DNA of 27,603 bases, taken from a virus. Each line of letters opens with the position of its first letter. Position 1 is the stretch's first letter. The notes below the pieces were generated by a model that was not told the DNA's origin, did no database searches, and was given only the letters and a program-made list of their open reading frames with translations. A program made the translations under genes and the position numbers. Shown here in pieces: positions 16,448-22,794 of this stretch. The stretch covers positions 1 to 27,603 of the IMG/VR virus record IMGVR_UViG_3300029913_000093; one strand, given 5' to 3'.

Positions 16448-16888
16448 ATGTCTAATATCAATGCTATTAATACATTTAAGCAATTAGGTTCAGTCCGATT
16501 GGTGGCGAATTCAAATCAATCAGGTACTTATTTTAATGGCCCAACCAATAGCGGTGTAGGCGCTACATTTACATATGCTACCGGTGCATTAACAATCGAC
16601 AGCGTTGCTGTAAACTTAAATGATTATATTTTATTTGCTGGTCAAACAGCTGGCTATCAAAATGGTATCTACCAATGCACACAAGCAGGTGCTACCGGTG
16701 TAGCTGCCATTCTGCAACGCCGTGGTGACTTCCAGTGCGTAGAACAAATCAAACTTGGCCAGTATTGTCCAGTTGGAGCTGGTACAACCTACGCGGGAAG
16801 CATTTGGGTTGTAGTTGAGCCGTTGCCAGCAGCAATTGGCGTACCTGTAGTTTCTGGCGCAAACAATATTGTATTTGTTCAAAGTTAA
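16448..16888 (+). CDS. Tail-associated protein with a single fibre domain
   Basis: 146 aa. The domain VRLVANSNQSGTYFNGPTNSGVGATFTYATGALTIDSVAVNLNDYILFAGQTAGYQNGIYQCTQ...ILQRRGDFQCVEQIKLGQYCPVGAGTTYAGSIW is widespread in phage tail proteins and is present again in the protein at 18003 (VVAASTGALTVTYSNGSAGVGATLTNAG... RVLIKNQSSTFQNGVYTVT). GGAG at 16434-16437 lies just before the start. Its own terminator follows, so it may be separately expressed in quantity. The short single-domain form suggests a decoration or fibre-tip role; that is inference. Confidence 0.7.
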   Translation: MSNINAINTFKQLGSVRLVANSNQSGTYFNGPTNSGVGATFTYATGALTIDSVAVNLNDYILFAGQTAGYQNGIYQCTQAGATGVAAILQRRGDFQCVEQIKLGQYCPVGAGTTYAGSIWVVVEPLPAAIGVPVVSGANNIVFVQS

Positions 16889-16893
16889 AAACG

Positions 16894-16918
16894 AAGGGCG
16901 TTAATAGCGCCCTTTTTT
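16894..16918 (+). terminator. Rho-independent terminator
   Basis: AAGGGCG (16894-16900) pairs with CGCCCTT (16908-16914) around a 7-base loop (with an extra T-G closing pair), followed by TTTT to 16918. It is the clearest rightward terminator in the window and follows the 16448 gene by six bases. Confidence 0.9.
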
Positions 16919-16928
16919 AGGGGGTTAT

Positions 16929-17075
16929 ATGAATTGTTATGGATCAGGGTTTGTCACACAAATCATATATTCAACTGGAGTTCCAACTACGCCAGTTGTT
17001 AACGATGCATTTTTGTTGATGAGTGGCGGAATCCTGCTTTTAGAAACTGGCGCTGATTTCCTGTTAATGGAGTAA
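16929..17075 (+). CDS. 48-aa small protein with LLLETG-type motif
   Basis: ATG 16929 to TAA 17073-17075. Product MNCYGSGFVT..., ending LLMSGGILLLETGADFLLME. The 'LL-MSGG-LLLE-G-fLL-E' tail is a repeated beta-strand motif common in phage tail/fibre proteins. A G-rich site (16920-16924) lies 4-5 bases before the ATG, and the next gene starts 7 bases later with its GGAG site (17069-17072) inside this ORF. That packing makes it real despite the size. Function unknown, probably a fibre accessory. Confidence 0.65.
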   Translation: MNCYGSGFVTQIIYSTGVPTTPVVNDAFLLMSGGILLLETGADFLLME

Positions 17076-17082
17076 CTTTTAA

Positions 17083-17991
17083 ATGCCGACAAATATGAAT
17101 TTAGCGCAAGTTTATGCTGCGAATCCTATTACAGTAGTTGGAAATACAGATTTGTATTATACCGCAGTCGGGGGAACTACCGATGGCGCAATTACTGGCG
17201 CTAGTTTAAAAACTGCCTTTAGTGGATCAAGTCCATGGACAGCAGGATCTGGGACACATTCAGCACTAGGTGGAGATGGAACCTCAGTAGCTTCTGGTAA
17301 TTACTCATTAGCATATGGTGAAAACTCTACATCATCTCTCGGTATAGCTTGTTTTGCGCAAGGTAATGGCGCATCGGCTGGCGGCAGTGGTAATGATTAT
17401 AGTTTTGCATTTGGCTATCAGGCTATTGCTGATGGTGCAGAATCATTTGCGTTTGGTCATCAATCAGATTCTCATGGTGCCAATAGCTTTGCCTTTGGTA
17501 GCAATAATACAAGAACAGGATATGCGGCAAGTAATAGTTTTGCATTTGGGAATGGATGTTTAACCCAAAGTGCATATGGTGTTGCAATTGGTAATGCGGC
17601 AACCCAAACACACGCAGGATCATTTGTATTTACTGATAGTACTGGCACCAATAACACCGATAGTGCAGTCAATCAATTTGCTTGTACTTTTGCAGGTGGG
17701 TATTACTTCTGGGGCGGATCATTATCAATTTCTACAATTGGATCTGGCCTGAAAATAGCGGAAGGATCTAATGCTAAGCAAGGGATCGCAACTTTGGTTG
17801 GTGGAACGGTTACTGTAGCGAATACCTCTACAACTGCCAATAGCAGAATTCAATTAACAATTCAAAGTCCTGGCGGTACCGTGGGTTCTCCATATGTAGC
17901 TTCGAGGATAGCCGGGACATCCTTTACAATAACGTCAACGAGTGCTTTGGATACTAGTGTCGTTGCTTATTTTATAGTTGAACCAGCATAG
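17083..17991 (+). CDS. Tail fibre with YadA-head-like beta-roll repeats
   Basis: 302 aa. Residues 55-185 contain the pattern S-A-G...A-G in tandem at about 14-16 residue steps: SLAYGENSTSS, ACFAQGNGASA, SFAFGYQAIADGAES, FAFGHQSDSHGANS, FAFGSNNTRTG, SFAFGNGCLTQS, VAIGNAATQTH. This is the left-handed parallel beta-roll of trimeric autotransporter heads (YadA family), here on a phage. The C-terminus (VANTSTTANSRIQLTIQSPGGTVGSPYVASRIAGTSFTITSTSALDTSVVAYFIVEPA) is a common fibre tip domain. A trimeric adhesive fibre is inferred. Preceded by a 48-aa ORF and followed after 11 bases by another fibre gene. Confidence 0.85.
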   Translation: MPTNMNLAQVYAANPITVVGNTDLYYTAVGGTTDGAITGASLKTAFSGSSPWTAGSGTHSALGGDGTSVASGNYSLAYGENSTSSLGIACFAQGNGASAGGSGNDYSFAFGYQAIADGAESFAFGHQSDSHGANSFAFGSNNTRTGYAASNSFAFGNGCLTQSAYGVAIGNAATQTHAGSFVFTDSTGTNNTDSAVNQFACTFAGGYYFWGGSLSISTIGSGLKIAEGSNAKQGIATLVGGTVTVANTSTTANSRIQLTIQSPGGTVGSPYVASRIAGTSFTITSTSALDTSVVAYFIVEPA

Positions 17992-18002
17992 GGGTATAAT
18001 AA

Positions 18003-19349
18003 ATGGCTACTATAAAAATCTCAGCATTGCCACCGTTAACATCAGCACAGTTGTCGGATATAGCACCATATGTTCAGGGTGGGACAACCTACCGAGGAAC
18101 AAATGCTCAATTAGTGACTTTATTTAATGCGCAATTATCTTTTCTTCCATTAGCTGGTGGAACCCTGTCTGGTGCATTAAATCTAGGTGGTTTCCAAATC
18201 AATAATGTTGCTGATCCAACATTATCTACAGATGCAGCTACTAAAAATTACGTTGATAATATTGCTACTGGAGGAGGAATTCCAGTCGTAGCGGCTAGTA
18301 CTGGCGCATTAACCGTTACTTACAGTAACGGTTCAGCAGGAGTTGGCGCAACACTTACGAATGCGGGATCACAAGTTGTATTTGGATTGGATGGCCAGTC
18401 ACCAACCGTTGGCCAAAGAGTATTAATTAAAAATCAGTCATCCACTTTCCAGAATGGTGTTTACACAGTTACTAATGTAGGCTCATTATCGACTAACTGG
18501 ATTTTAACTCGAGCTACAGATTATGACACACCAGCAGACATCAACAGCACTGGCGTCATTCCAGTAACAGCAGGAACGGCTAATGGTAATACCGGCTGGT
18601 ACAATTCCACGACCATGGTTACCATCGGAACCACAGCAATTACATTCGTACAGTTTGGTTCTTCTGGAACAGTAACATCGATTACAGCAGGGACAGGATT
18701 AAGCGGTGGAACGATTACAAGTTCTGGGACGATAGCCATTGCAACAAATGGTGTTACAAATGCGCTCTTAGCACAAATGCCAGCAGATACTTTAAAAGGT
18801 AACAATACAGGTAGTCCAGCTAATTCGGCAGATCTTACCACATCGCAAGTTTATACATTGTTGGGTCAGATGCCAGCGGCTAACCTACCTTCAGGAACAA
18901 TGTTTAATTTTAACCAAACCCAATTAACAACAGCGGTTTCATTCACCACATTAAGCTTCACTATTGTTTCTGGATTGCAAGTTTCTATCACTCCAACCTC
19001 GGCTTCTAATAAAATATTGGTAAGAGCTGTTATATCAGTAGGGTCAGATGGTACAACAAATGCTTATTATAAATTGAATAACGGTATCACTGATATTGCG
19101 CTCGGAACGACGGCGGGAAGCAGGATTTCTATAACAGCGGCTGATTCCTATTTTGGCGCTGCTAGTTTATCAACATTGGTCATGGAATGGTTGGATACGC
19201 CTGCTACCACATCCACCTTGACATATAGTGTTGAAGTAATGCAAAACGGTTCCGGAACAGGATATATAAATCGTTCTGGTACCGACACAGATACGATAGC
19301 CTATCCAAGATCGGTTTCAACAATTTCAGTATGTGAAGTTAAGGCTTAG
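18003..19349 (+). CDS. Tail fibre protein, multi-domain
   Basis: 448 aa. N-terminal MATIKISALPPLTSAQLSDIAPYVQGGTTYRGTNAQL resembles the N-terminus of many fibre proteins. Residues 50-95 (PLAGGTLSGALNLGGFQINNVADPTLSTDAATKNYVDN) are the standard phage-fibre 'gls-P-adaATK-YVD' segment. The middle has the 16448-type domain (about 95-220). The C-terminal 130 residues (TSASNKILVRAVISVGSDGTTNAYYKLN...WLDTPATTSTLTYSVEVMQNGSGTGYINRSGTD.DTIAYPRSVSTISVCEV) are another common distal domain. Likely a trimeric receptor-binding fibre; last rightward late gene here. Confidence 0.85.
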   Translation: MATIKISALPPLTSAQLSDIAPYVQGGTTYRGTNAQLVTLFNAQLSFLPLAGGTLSGALNLGGFQINNVADPTLSTDAATKNYVDNIATGGGIPVVAASTGALTVTYSNGSAGVGATLTNAGSQVVFGLDGQSPTVGQRVLIKNQSSTFQNGVYTVTNVGSLSTNWILTRATDYDTPADINSTGVIPVTAGTANGNTGWYNSTTMVTIGTTAITFVQFGSSGTVTSITAGTGLSGGTITSSGTIAIATNGVTNALLAQMPADTLKGNNTGSPANSADLTTSQVYTLLGQMPAANLPSGTMFNFNQTQLTTAVSFTTLSFTIVSGLQVSITPTSASNKILVRAVISVGSDGTTNAYYKLNNGITDIALGTTAGSRISITAADSYFGAASLSTLVMEWLDTPATTSTLTYSVEVMQNGSGTGYINRSGTDTDTIAYPRSVSTISVCEVKA

Positions 19350-19386
19350 CGATATACTAATCAGGCATTTGTCTCTTTAACGTGTG

Positions 19387-19413
19387 CCAGCCGCCTTTCA
19401 GATGGCGGCTTGG
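19387..19413 (+). terminator. Strong GC hairpin after the last fibre gene
   Basis: AGCCGCC (19389-19395) pairs with GGCGGCT (19404-19410), extended by CC/GG across a bulged T. There is no T-run, so classical intrinsic termination is uncertain. A second AGCCGCC at 19488-19494 could compete for the same partner strand. Confidence 0.5.
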
Positions 19414-19419
19414 ATTATA

Positions 19420-19524
19420 GTGAGAACAGATCGGAGTTTCACCGATTTCTATAATGGGCTTAAATCGACGACAGAGACATTATAGTTAGCCGCCATTAGC
19501 ATTTCAGTATGCTGCTGTTCTCAT
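19420..19524 (+). ncRNA. Candidate structured RNA with a four-way junction
   Basis: A closing stem TGAGAACAG (19421-19429) with CTGTTCTCA (19515-19523), plus a G-U pair outside, encloses three arms: ATCGG/CCGAT (19430-19446, loop 7), CTATAATG/CATTATAG (19449-19485, loop 21) and TAGCAT/ATGCTG (19497-19514, loop 6; one pair U-G). Arms one and three stack directly on the closing stem. The layout is cloverleaf-like, but there is no tRNA signature (no GTTCRANNC, no CCA, no normal 7-base anticodon loop). The G-U pairs exist only on the + strand, which favours a + transcript. No protein-coding frame with a ribosome site is present here. Confidence 0.5.
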
Positions 19525-19531
19525 AAGCTTG

Positions 19532-19597
19532 GTGGCATCAATCGTCAAAGGAAGTTGTCCAACGCTGATTGGAGTTAAAAAACCCGATTGATGCCAT
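19532..19597 (+). ncRNA. Second structured element: 12-pair stem with internal hairpin
   Basis: TGGCATCAATCG (19533-19544) pairs perfectly with CGATTGATGCCA (19585-19596). The enclosed segment holds TCCAA/TTGGA (19558-19573, loop CGCTGA). This begins 9 bases after the four-way junction, so the two may form one RNA of about 240 bases. Twelve perfect pairs in a non-coding region are unlikely to arise by chance. Confidence 0.5.
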
Positions 19598-19614
19598 AAC
19601 ACTGGTGACACCCA

Positions 19615-19663
19615 CACCCCGTAAGTAAAAGGCTAAACCATCAGTTAGTAAGGTTTAAGGGTG
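19615..19663 (+). other. Third stem of the convergent gap
   Basis: TAAACC (19634-19639) pairs with GGTTTA (19652-19657), and CACCC (19615-19619 or alternately 19609-19613) pairs with GGGTG (19659-19663). This completes an almost continuous run of inverted repeats over 19387-19663. The gap 19350-19678 otherwise contains no gene I can support. Confidence 0.4.
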
Positions 19664-19678
19664 CGGATATCATAAACT

Positions 19679-19879
19679 TTAAGCAGGCTCTTTTACGATA
19701 CAATCTTTATTAAAGATCACATCGTTATAACCATCATATGTCGCCAATATAAACGTAGCATTCACTAAAACCTTCTTAGGTTCGCCGTGATAAATGTTCC
19801 TATTACCAGAATAGCAATCTATGGTAGCAGCATTCGCCAAACCAGAAACAAAACAAAATACTAACACTAAATAACGCAT
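19679..19879 (-). CDS. Small exported protein with Sec signal peptide
   Basis: 66 aa. Residues 1-17 (MRYLVLVFCFVSGLANA) are a typical signal peptide: positive residue, hydrophobic core, and ANA cleavage site. The mature part (49 aa, ATIDCYSGNRNIYHGEPKKVLVNATFILATYDGYNDVIFNKDCIVKEPA) has two cysteines that could form one disulfide, so the periplasm is the likely location. GAGG lies 6 bases before the ATG. It is the last gene of the leftward block, separated from its neighbours and preceded by a hairpin leader. Periplasmic small proteins of phages can modify the envelope or exclude other phages, but nothing here shows it. Confidence 0.75.
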   Translation of the reverse strand: MRYLVLVFCFVSGLANAATIDCYSGNRNIYHGEPKKVLVNATFILATYDGYNDVIFNKDCIVKEPA

Positions 19880-19893
19880 ATGATCCTCATAAT

Positions 19894-19944
19894 GGTGCTA
19901 GATACTGGCAAAGGGGTTTAAACTTTGTTATCCAGCATCTAACC
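19894..19944 (-). promoter_or_regulatory. Leader hairpin of the exported protein gene
   Basis: On the minus strand TAGATGCTGG can pair with CCAGTATCTA as ten pairs including one G-U (mismatch A/C if read on +), extended inward by CAAAG/CTTTG and outward by GGT/ACC, around a loop TTTAAACCC. The wobble pair argues that the - strand is the RNA form. It sits about 15 bases upstream of the start codon and could tune expression. Confidence 0.5.
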
Positions 19945-20022
19945 TAACTCAGGTGGCAGCGTCATATAGGGAGTAAGGTCGTAACGCATGGTACGAGCTT
20001 AGCATATGCCGCCGCCATAAAC

Positions 20023-20496
20023 TTAAAACGGAATAGAATCATTAAAGAATTCTGCGCCTTGACCTTCTGTTTTGCTCGGTGCAATTGTATCAGTTGACAC
20101 GTAATCGTCTACTACATTTTTTGCTTTATAGAATTCACCCGAACCATCATTTTTTGGTTTAGCTTCTATGCGAGAAATCATGCATTTACCACGCTTTCCA
20201 GCGGCCAGACGCTCATTAAATTGTTGGTTATCATATTCTATTTCTAGACCGGTTACTCTGCAAAAATGGATAGTTTTCCATTCCATGCTTGGCATACTGA
20301 TTAAGTTATCAAATACATTAAACTCTTTGCCGTCATGTGTAATACGAAGCTTTAGCTCAATCATTGGATTTCCAGCTTGAGAACGTTTAAACTTGCTTTC
20401 CATAACAGTAAAATTATAAACTCCCTTCTCTAATAATGGAAACTCACGTGCTTTGATTGCTTCTTCTTCGGTCATTCTTGAATATGTAAAACTCAT
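20023..20496 (-). CDS. Probable single-stranded DNA-binding protein (DUF669-like)
   Basis: 157 aa. MSFTYSRMTEEEAIKAREFPLLEKGVYNFTVMESKFKRSQAGNPMIELKLRITHDGKEFNVFDNLISMPSMEWKTIHFCRVTGLE reads as an OB-fold style beta-barrel of the phage DUF669 kind: a 'GxYnFtV-es--k-S-aGNPMiel-lr' start and acidic C-terminus (DTIAPSKTEGQGAEFFNDSIPF), as in SSBs whose acidic tail recruits partners. It pairs with the ATPase gene two genes upstream. Start ATG 20496 overlaps the HNH stop as ATGA, with GGAG (minus strand) 9 bases before. Identification is moderately sure. Confidence 0.6.
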   Translation of the reverse strand: MSFTYSRMTEEEAIKAREFPLLEKGVYNFTVMESKFKRSQAGNPMIELKLRITHDGKEFNVFDNLISMPSMEWKTIHFCRVTGLEIEYDNQQFNERLAAGKRGKCMISRIEAKPKNDGSGEFYKAKNVVDDYVSTDTIAPSKTEGQGAEFFNDSIPF

Positions 20497-21080
20497 GCTA
20501 TATGACTCCATGTTTTTTCAGTTTTGATATTTGATATTGTAGACGCATCAACTTTAAATAATTTAGCAATTTTTAAATGAGGAACTTTTTCTTTGATTAA
20601 TGATTTAATTTCTGTAACTTGATTAGAAGTTAACTTAACATGAGGTGCTTTTCCAGTTATTTTTTGATATTGATGTTTGTAAACTTCATTTTTTTTCATT
20701 GGATCTCTATTTTTAATTCTTCTATCATTCATATTATCTTTATGCGTTCCTAAAGATAAATGATCGGGACGAACGCACATCGGATTGTCGCATTTATGCA
20801 TCACTTCTAAGTTGTCAGGTACAATACCATTAAATATTTGATACGATATTCGATAAGCCGGAATATTAGACCTATTAATTCTCATATGTCCATTTACATT
20901 ATTTTTCCCCGCTCCAATCCATAACATACAATCATCTTCTTTTTCTGGTATAAGAACTTTGCTATAAAATTTATTTTTCAAATTGTTAATAAATTTATGA
21001 TTATTTATATATTTTCTTTTTCTCTGTTGGTAAAAATCATACATGGCGAATTGAGTTTTTGACAATGGGGTGAATCTCAT
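20493..21080 (-). CDS. HNH_3 homing endonuclease with C-terminal helix-turn-helix
   Basis: 195 aa. HNH core: VMHKCDNPMCVRPDHLSLGTHKDNMNDR (H95, C97, C102, H107, N116) within a region beginning DCMLWIGAGKNNVNGHMRINRSNIPAYRISYQIFNG. This matches HNH_3 endonucleases of phages. The C-terminus (LTSNQVTEIKSLIKEKVPHLKIAKLFKVDASTISNIKTEKTW, residues 150-190) is a helix-turn-helix that recognises target DNA. It is inserted between the P-loop ATPase and the SSB-like gene with ATGA overlaps at both ends. The lysine- and asparagine-rich, AT-heavy codon use is unlike the flanking genes, which fits transfer. Confidence 0.9.
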   Translation of the reverse strand: MRFTPLSKTQFAMYDFYQQRKRKYINNHKFINNLKNKFYSKVLIPEKEDDCMLWIGAGKNNVNGHMRINRSNIPAYRISYQIFNGIVPDNLEVMHKCDNPMCVRPDHLSLGTHKDNMNDRRIKNRDPMKKNEVYKHQYQKITGKAPHVKLTSNQVTEIKSLIKEKVPHLKIAKLFKVDASTISNIKTEKTWSHIA

Positions 21081-21748
21081 AAATCTATATCCTCATTGAA
21101 ATATTTAAACATAACATCTTTAACTAATTGTAAATCATTTGGTATTAACTTATCTCTGAACATATCCATTGGCGTTTTAGCTAAATGTTGCCCGTCATTC
21201 TGTGTTAGAAACTTAAACTCACCATCCACTGATAAAGCATGCAATACAACGGTAGCCATACCTTCCAAGCACACCGTGTTATCAATCAGCTTGCCAATAG
21301 TCTTACATTTAATAACGCCGTCACTACCTTGATCGGAATGCGATAGCACAAACGAATATAAATCAGGTCGACAGTGGGATAGGTCATTCATTATCTGCCA
21401 TGCATTACGGCCTAATTCGGCGTACTTCTCGAAACCCTTTACCATAATCTTGGACATATATTCATTGGTAATACTGTAGGTAAAGTCATCGATAATCAGG
21501 TTCTTAATATCTGGACGGCGTTCGTTGATAAATTTAACCACCTTAATAATCACCGCAGCACTATCACTGCAAAAGTAATTACCCGAAAGCCTGTCATCAG
21601 ACAAAGCAGTATATTTGGAGTTAGCGCCCTTGAATGGTAGCACTTTGCCCAATACGTTAATAATGAACGTTTCCTCGGGAGGAAGATTTCGTAACGATGT
21701 GCTTTTACCAGTACCACTATGGCCTATAATTAATACACAATTAGACAT
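21077..21748 (-). CDS. P-loop ATPase, RecA-like (AAA_24/Sak4-type)
   Basis: 223 aa. Walker A GHSGTGKST at residues 9-17 and a probable Walker B NLIIDDF at 83-89. The size and layout fit phage AAA_24/Sak4-like ATPases, RecA-fold proteins that act with an ssDNA-binding protein in recombination; an SSB-like protein lies in the same operon. Start ATG 21748 is chosen over TTG 21763 because GAGGA lies about 9 bases before it and the longer form would swallow that site. It overlaps the 47-aa upstream gene by 8 bases. Other roles of P-loop ATPases cannot be excluded. Confidence 0.75.
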   Translation of the reverse strand: MSNCVLIIGHSGTGKSTSLRNLPPEETFIINVLGKVLPFKGANSKYTALSDDRLSGNYFCSDSAAVIIKVVKFINERRPDIKNLIIDDFTYSITNEYMSKIMVKGFEKYAELGRNAWQIMNDLSHCRPDLYSFVLSHSDQGSDGVIKCKTIGKLIDNTVCLEGMATVVLHALSVDGEFKFLTQNDGQHLAKTPMDMFRDKLIPNDLQLVKDVMFKYFNEDIDL

Positions 21749-21884
21749 CGATATTTTCCTCAATCAATTCACGCCATTCAGCTGGGAACTTACGGTTTAA
21801 TCTAAAATGCTTTTTATACTGATAAATCATTCTTTGCCACCATGTATCACAAACTTTATTTACCGCCAATGCGTAATCTAACAT
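21741..21884 (-). CDS. 47-aa small protein, unknown
   Basis: Minus-strand ORF from ATG 21884 to TAA 21743-21741: MLDYALAVNKVCDTWWQRMIYQYKKHFRLNRKFPAEWRELIEENIDV. It has a strong GGGAG ribosome site about 7 bases upstream, directly follows the stop of the 76-aa-type zinc gene and overlaps the ATPase start by 8 bases, so it is a real operon gene missed by size cutoffs. Amphipathic, charged, two tryptophans. No family recognised. Confidence 0.75.
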   Translation of the reverse strand: MLDYALAVNKVCDTWWQRMIYQYKKHFRLNRKFPAEWRELIEENIDV

Positions 21885-22109
21885 TTAACTTCTCCCTAAA
21901 AAGTTATTAACCATGGCGGCCCATACATCTGTACCACTCATGTTTTTGTAGTCATGCTCCGGAGCAAGCATATATTCGTGCTGCTGTAAAATACATCTGC
22001 ATTTAGAACACTCTCTATAAGTCTCAGTATAACCACCCATGTACTCACCATATTGGTGCCTGTTTTGCGTAATAACCACTTCTGAACCACAGGAATTATG
22101 AATGAACAT
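21885..22109 (-). CDS. Small zinc-ribbon-like protein
   Basis: 74 aa from ATG 22109 (a GTG at 22115 in frame is the alternative). Cysteines: NSCGSEVVITQN... ECSKCRCILQQHEYM, that is C7 (in the 74-aa numbering) and CSKCRC, plausibly holding a zinc ion. Ends VWAAMVNNFLGRS, followed immediately by the 47-aa gene. The start overlaps the stop of the 22293 gene by 14 bases. Function unknown. Confidence 0.65.
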   Translation of the reverse strand: MFIHNSCGSEVVITQNRHQYGEYMGGYTETYRECSKCRCILQQHEYMLAPEHDYKNMSGTDVWAAMVNNFLGRS

Positions 22110-22293
22110 AGCCACCCCACTCCATCAGGTTATTTATTTCAGGTAGGTTTCTGTGCCTGGCGATGACGAATATAAAACTGGCGTAGTAGTCCAACATGCG
22201 GTGCGATGCAGCTAATGCATGGTCAGACATTTTGTGAAAACCGAGTTTATCGAGAACGTGTGAAATGAAATGTGCGTTAGTAAAATCTTGCAT
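22096..22293 (-). CDS. 65-aa protein, unknown, first gene of the recombination operon
   Basis: MQDFTNAHFISHVLDKLGFHKMSDHALAASHRMLDYYASFIFVIARHRNLPEINNLMEWGGYVHS. ATG 22293 is preceded by AGGGAG with about 6 bases, so the longer ORF up to 22320 is rejected. Mostly helical and hydrophobic in the middle (YYASFIFVIA) but not clearly a membrane segment. It follows a candidate promoter at 22320-22347, downstream of a leftward terminator, so it opens the transcription unit for the ATPase, HNH and SSB-like genes. Confidence 0.7.
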   Translation of the reverse strand: MQDFTNAHFISHVLDKLGFHKMSDHALAASHRMLDYYASFIFVIARHRNLPEINNLMEWGGYVHS

Positions 22294-22319
22294 ATTAATC
22301 TCCCTAAGATTAAGCGGCA

Positions 22320-22347
22320 ATTATATATTATGGGATTATAAAGTAAA
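22320..22347 (-). promoter_or_regulatory. Candidate sigma70-type promoter for the leftward recombination genes
   Basis: On the minus strand a -35 TTTACT (22347-22342), 16-base spacer and a perfect -10 TATAAT (22325-22320) precede the 22293 ATG. An alternative TATAAT lies just upstream. The location directly after the terminator at 22357-22392 is what is expected for a separately controlled unit. Confidence 0.6.
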
Positions 22348-22356
22348 GCGAATTTT

Positions 22357-22392
22357 AAAAAAAAGGCCACGAAAAGGGGATAAAAGTGGCCT
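22357..22392 (-). terminator. Rho-independent terminator, leftward
   Basis: Minus-strand stem AGGCCAC (22392-22386) with GTGGCCT (22370-22364), loop of 15, followed by a run of eight T that reaches 22357. It ends transcription of the right-hand early genes before the recombination unit. Confidence 0.9.
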
Positions 22393-22423
22393 AATACTTT
22401 TTACATAAGGAGTTGATACATGA

Positions 22424-22585
22424 TTATTCTACAGGAGTCGCCTTCGGCGGTCTACCCATACGTTTAACTGTCGTGCCCTTAGCTTTAGCCTTAGCAGCGA
22501 TTAACTTATCAATGTACTTTTGCAATGGTCGGACTTGGCGTTCAACTTCAACTTTAATAAGTGCTTTCAATTCACGAGTATTCAT
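22424..22585 (-). CDS. 53-aa protein with AT-hook-like tail
   Basis: MNTRELKALIKVEVERQVRPLQKYIDKLIAAKAKAKGTTVKRMGRPPKATPVE, ATG 22585 to TAA 22424-22426. The C-terminal GRPPK motif is an AT-hook, used to grip the DNA minor groove; the N-terminal half is a charged helix that could dimerise. AAGG lies about 7 bases before the ATG. A DNA-binding or nucleoid-like regulator role is inferred. The ribosome site is modest and the product is short, but codon flow and the motif support it. Confidence 0.7.
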   Translation of the reverse strand: MNTRELKALIKVEVERQVRPLQKYIDKLIAAKAKAKGTTVKRMGRPPKATPVE

Positions 22586-22629
22586 TATGGAGCCTTTAGT
22601 TAATTGGAAAGTGCGAATTGTACATTATA

Positions 22630-22794
22630 TTATTTTAATGTCCATAAATGTTCTTTGTCACGGATAAATGTTTTAGTGTTGAGATAAGTAATTACGGTGT
22701 CACCATTAACTTCTGGGCGCATATTGTAATTCACATAGACTAACCAGCCATCTTGCGTATATTCCCTGAGTAATGCGCCTAGATAGAAATTCAT
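22630..22794 (-). CDS. 54-aa protein, unknown
   Basis: MNFYLGALLREYTQDGWLVYVNYNMRPEVNGDTVITYLNTKTFIRDKEHLWTLK, ATG 22794 to TAA 22632-22630. Its ATG overlaps the stop of the 22791 gene as ATGA, with an upstream AAGG (minus strand), so it is translationally coupled. Beta-rich by eye, no cysteine or membrane segment. No family recognised. It is missed in the longer ORF lists because of size. Confidence 0.7.
   Translation of the reverse strand: MNFYLGALLREYTQDGWLVYVNYNMRPEVNGDTVITYLNTKTFIRDKEHLWTLK

Noticed and set aside
19421-19523. A tRNA gene in the four-way junction
   Set aside because: No TTC-R-A motif in the T arm, the middle loop is 21 bases, and the stem lengths do not fit a tRNA.
22413-22667. 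84-aa + strand open reading, and a 15-codon ORF at 22420 with an AAGGAG site
   Set aside because: The region is better explained by minus-strand genes at 22424-22585 and 22630-22794; the + frames give no family-like sequence, and the short one stops after 15 codons.
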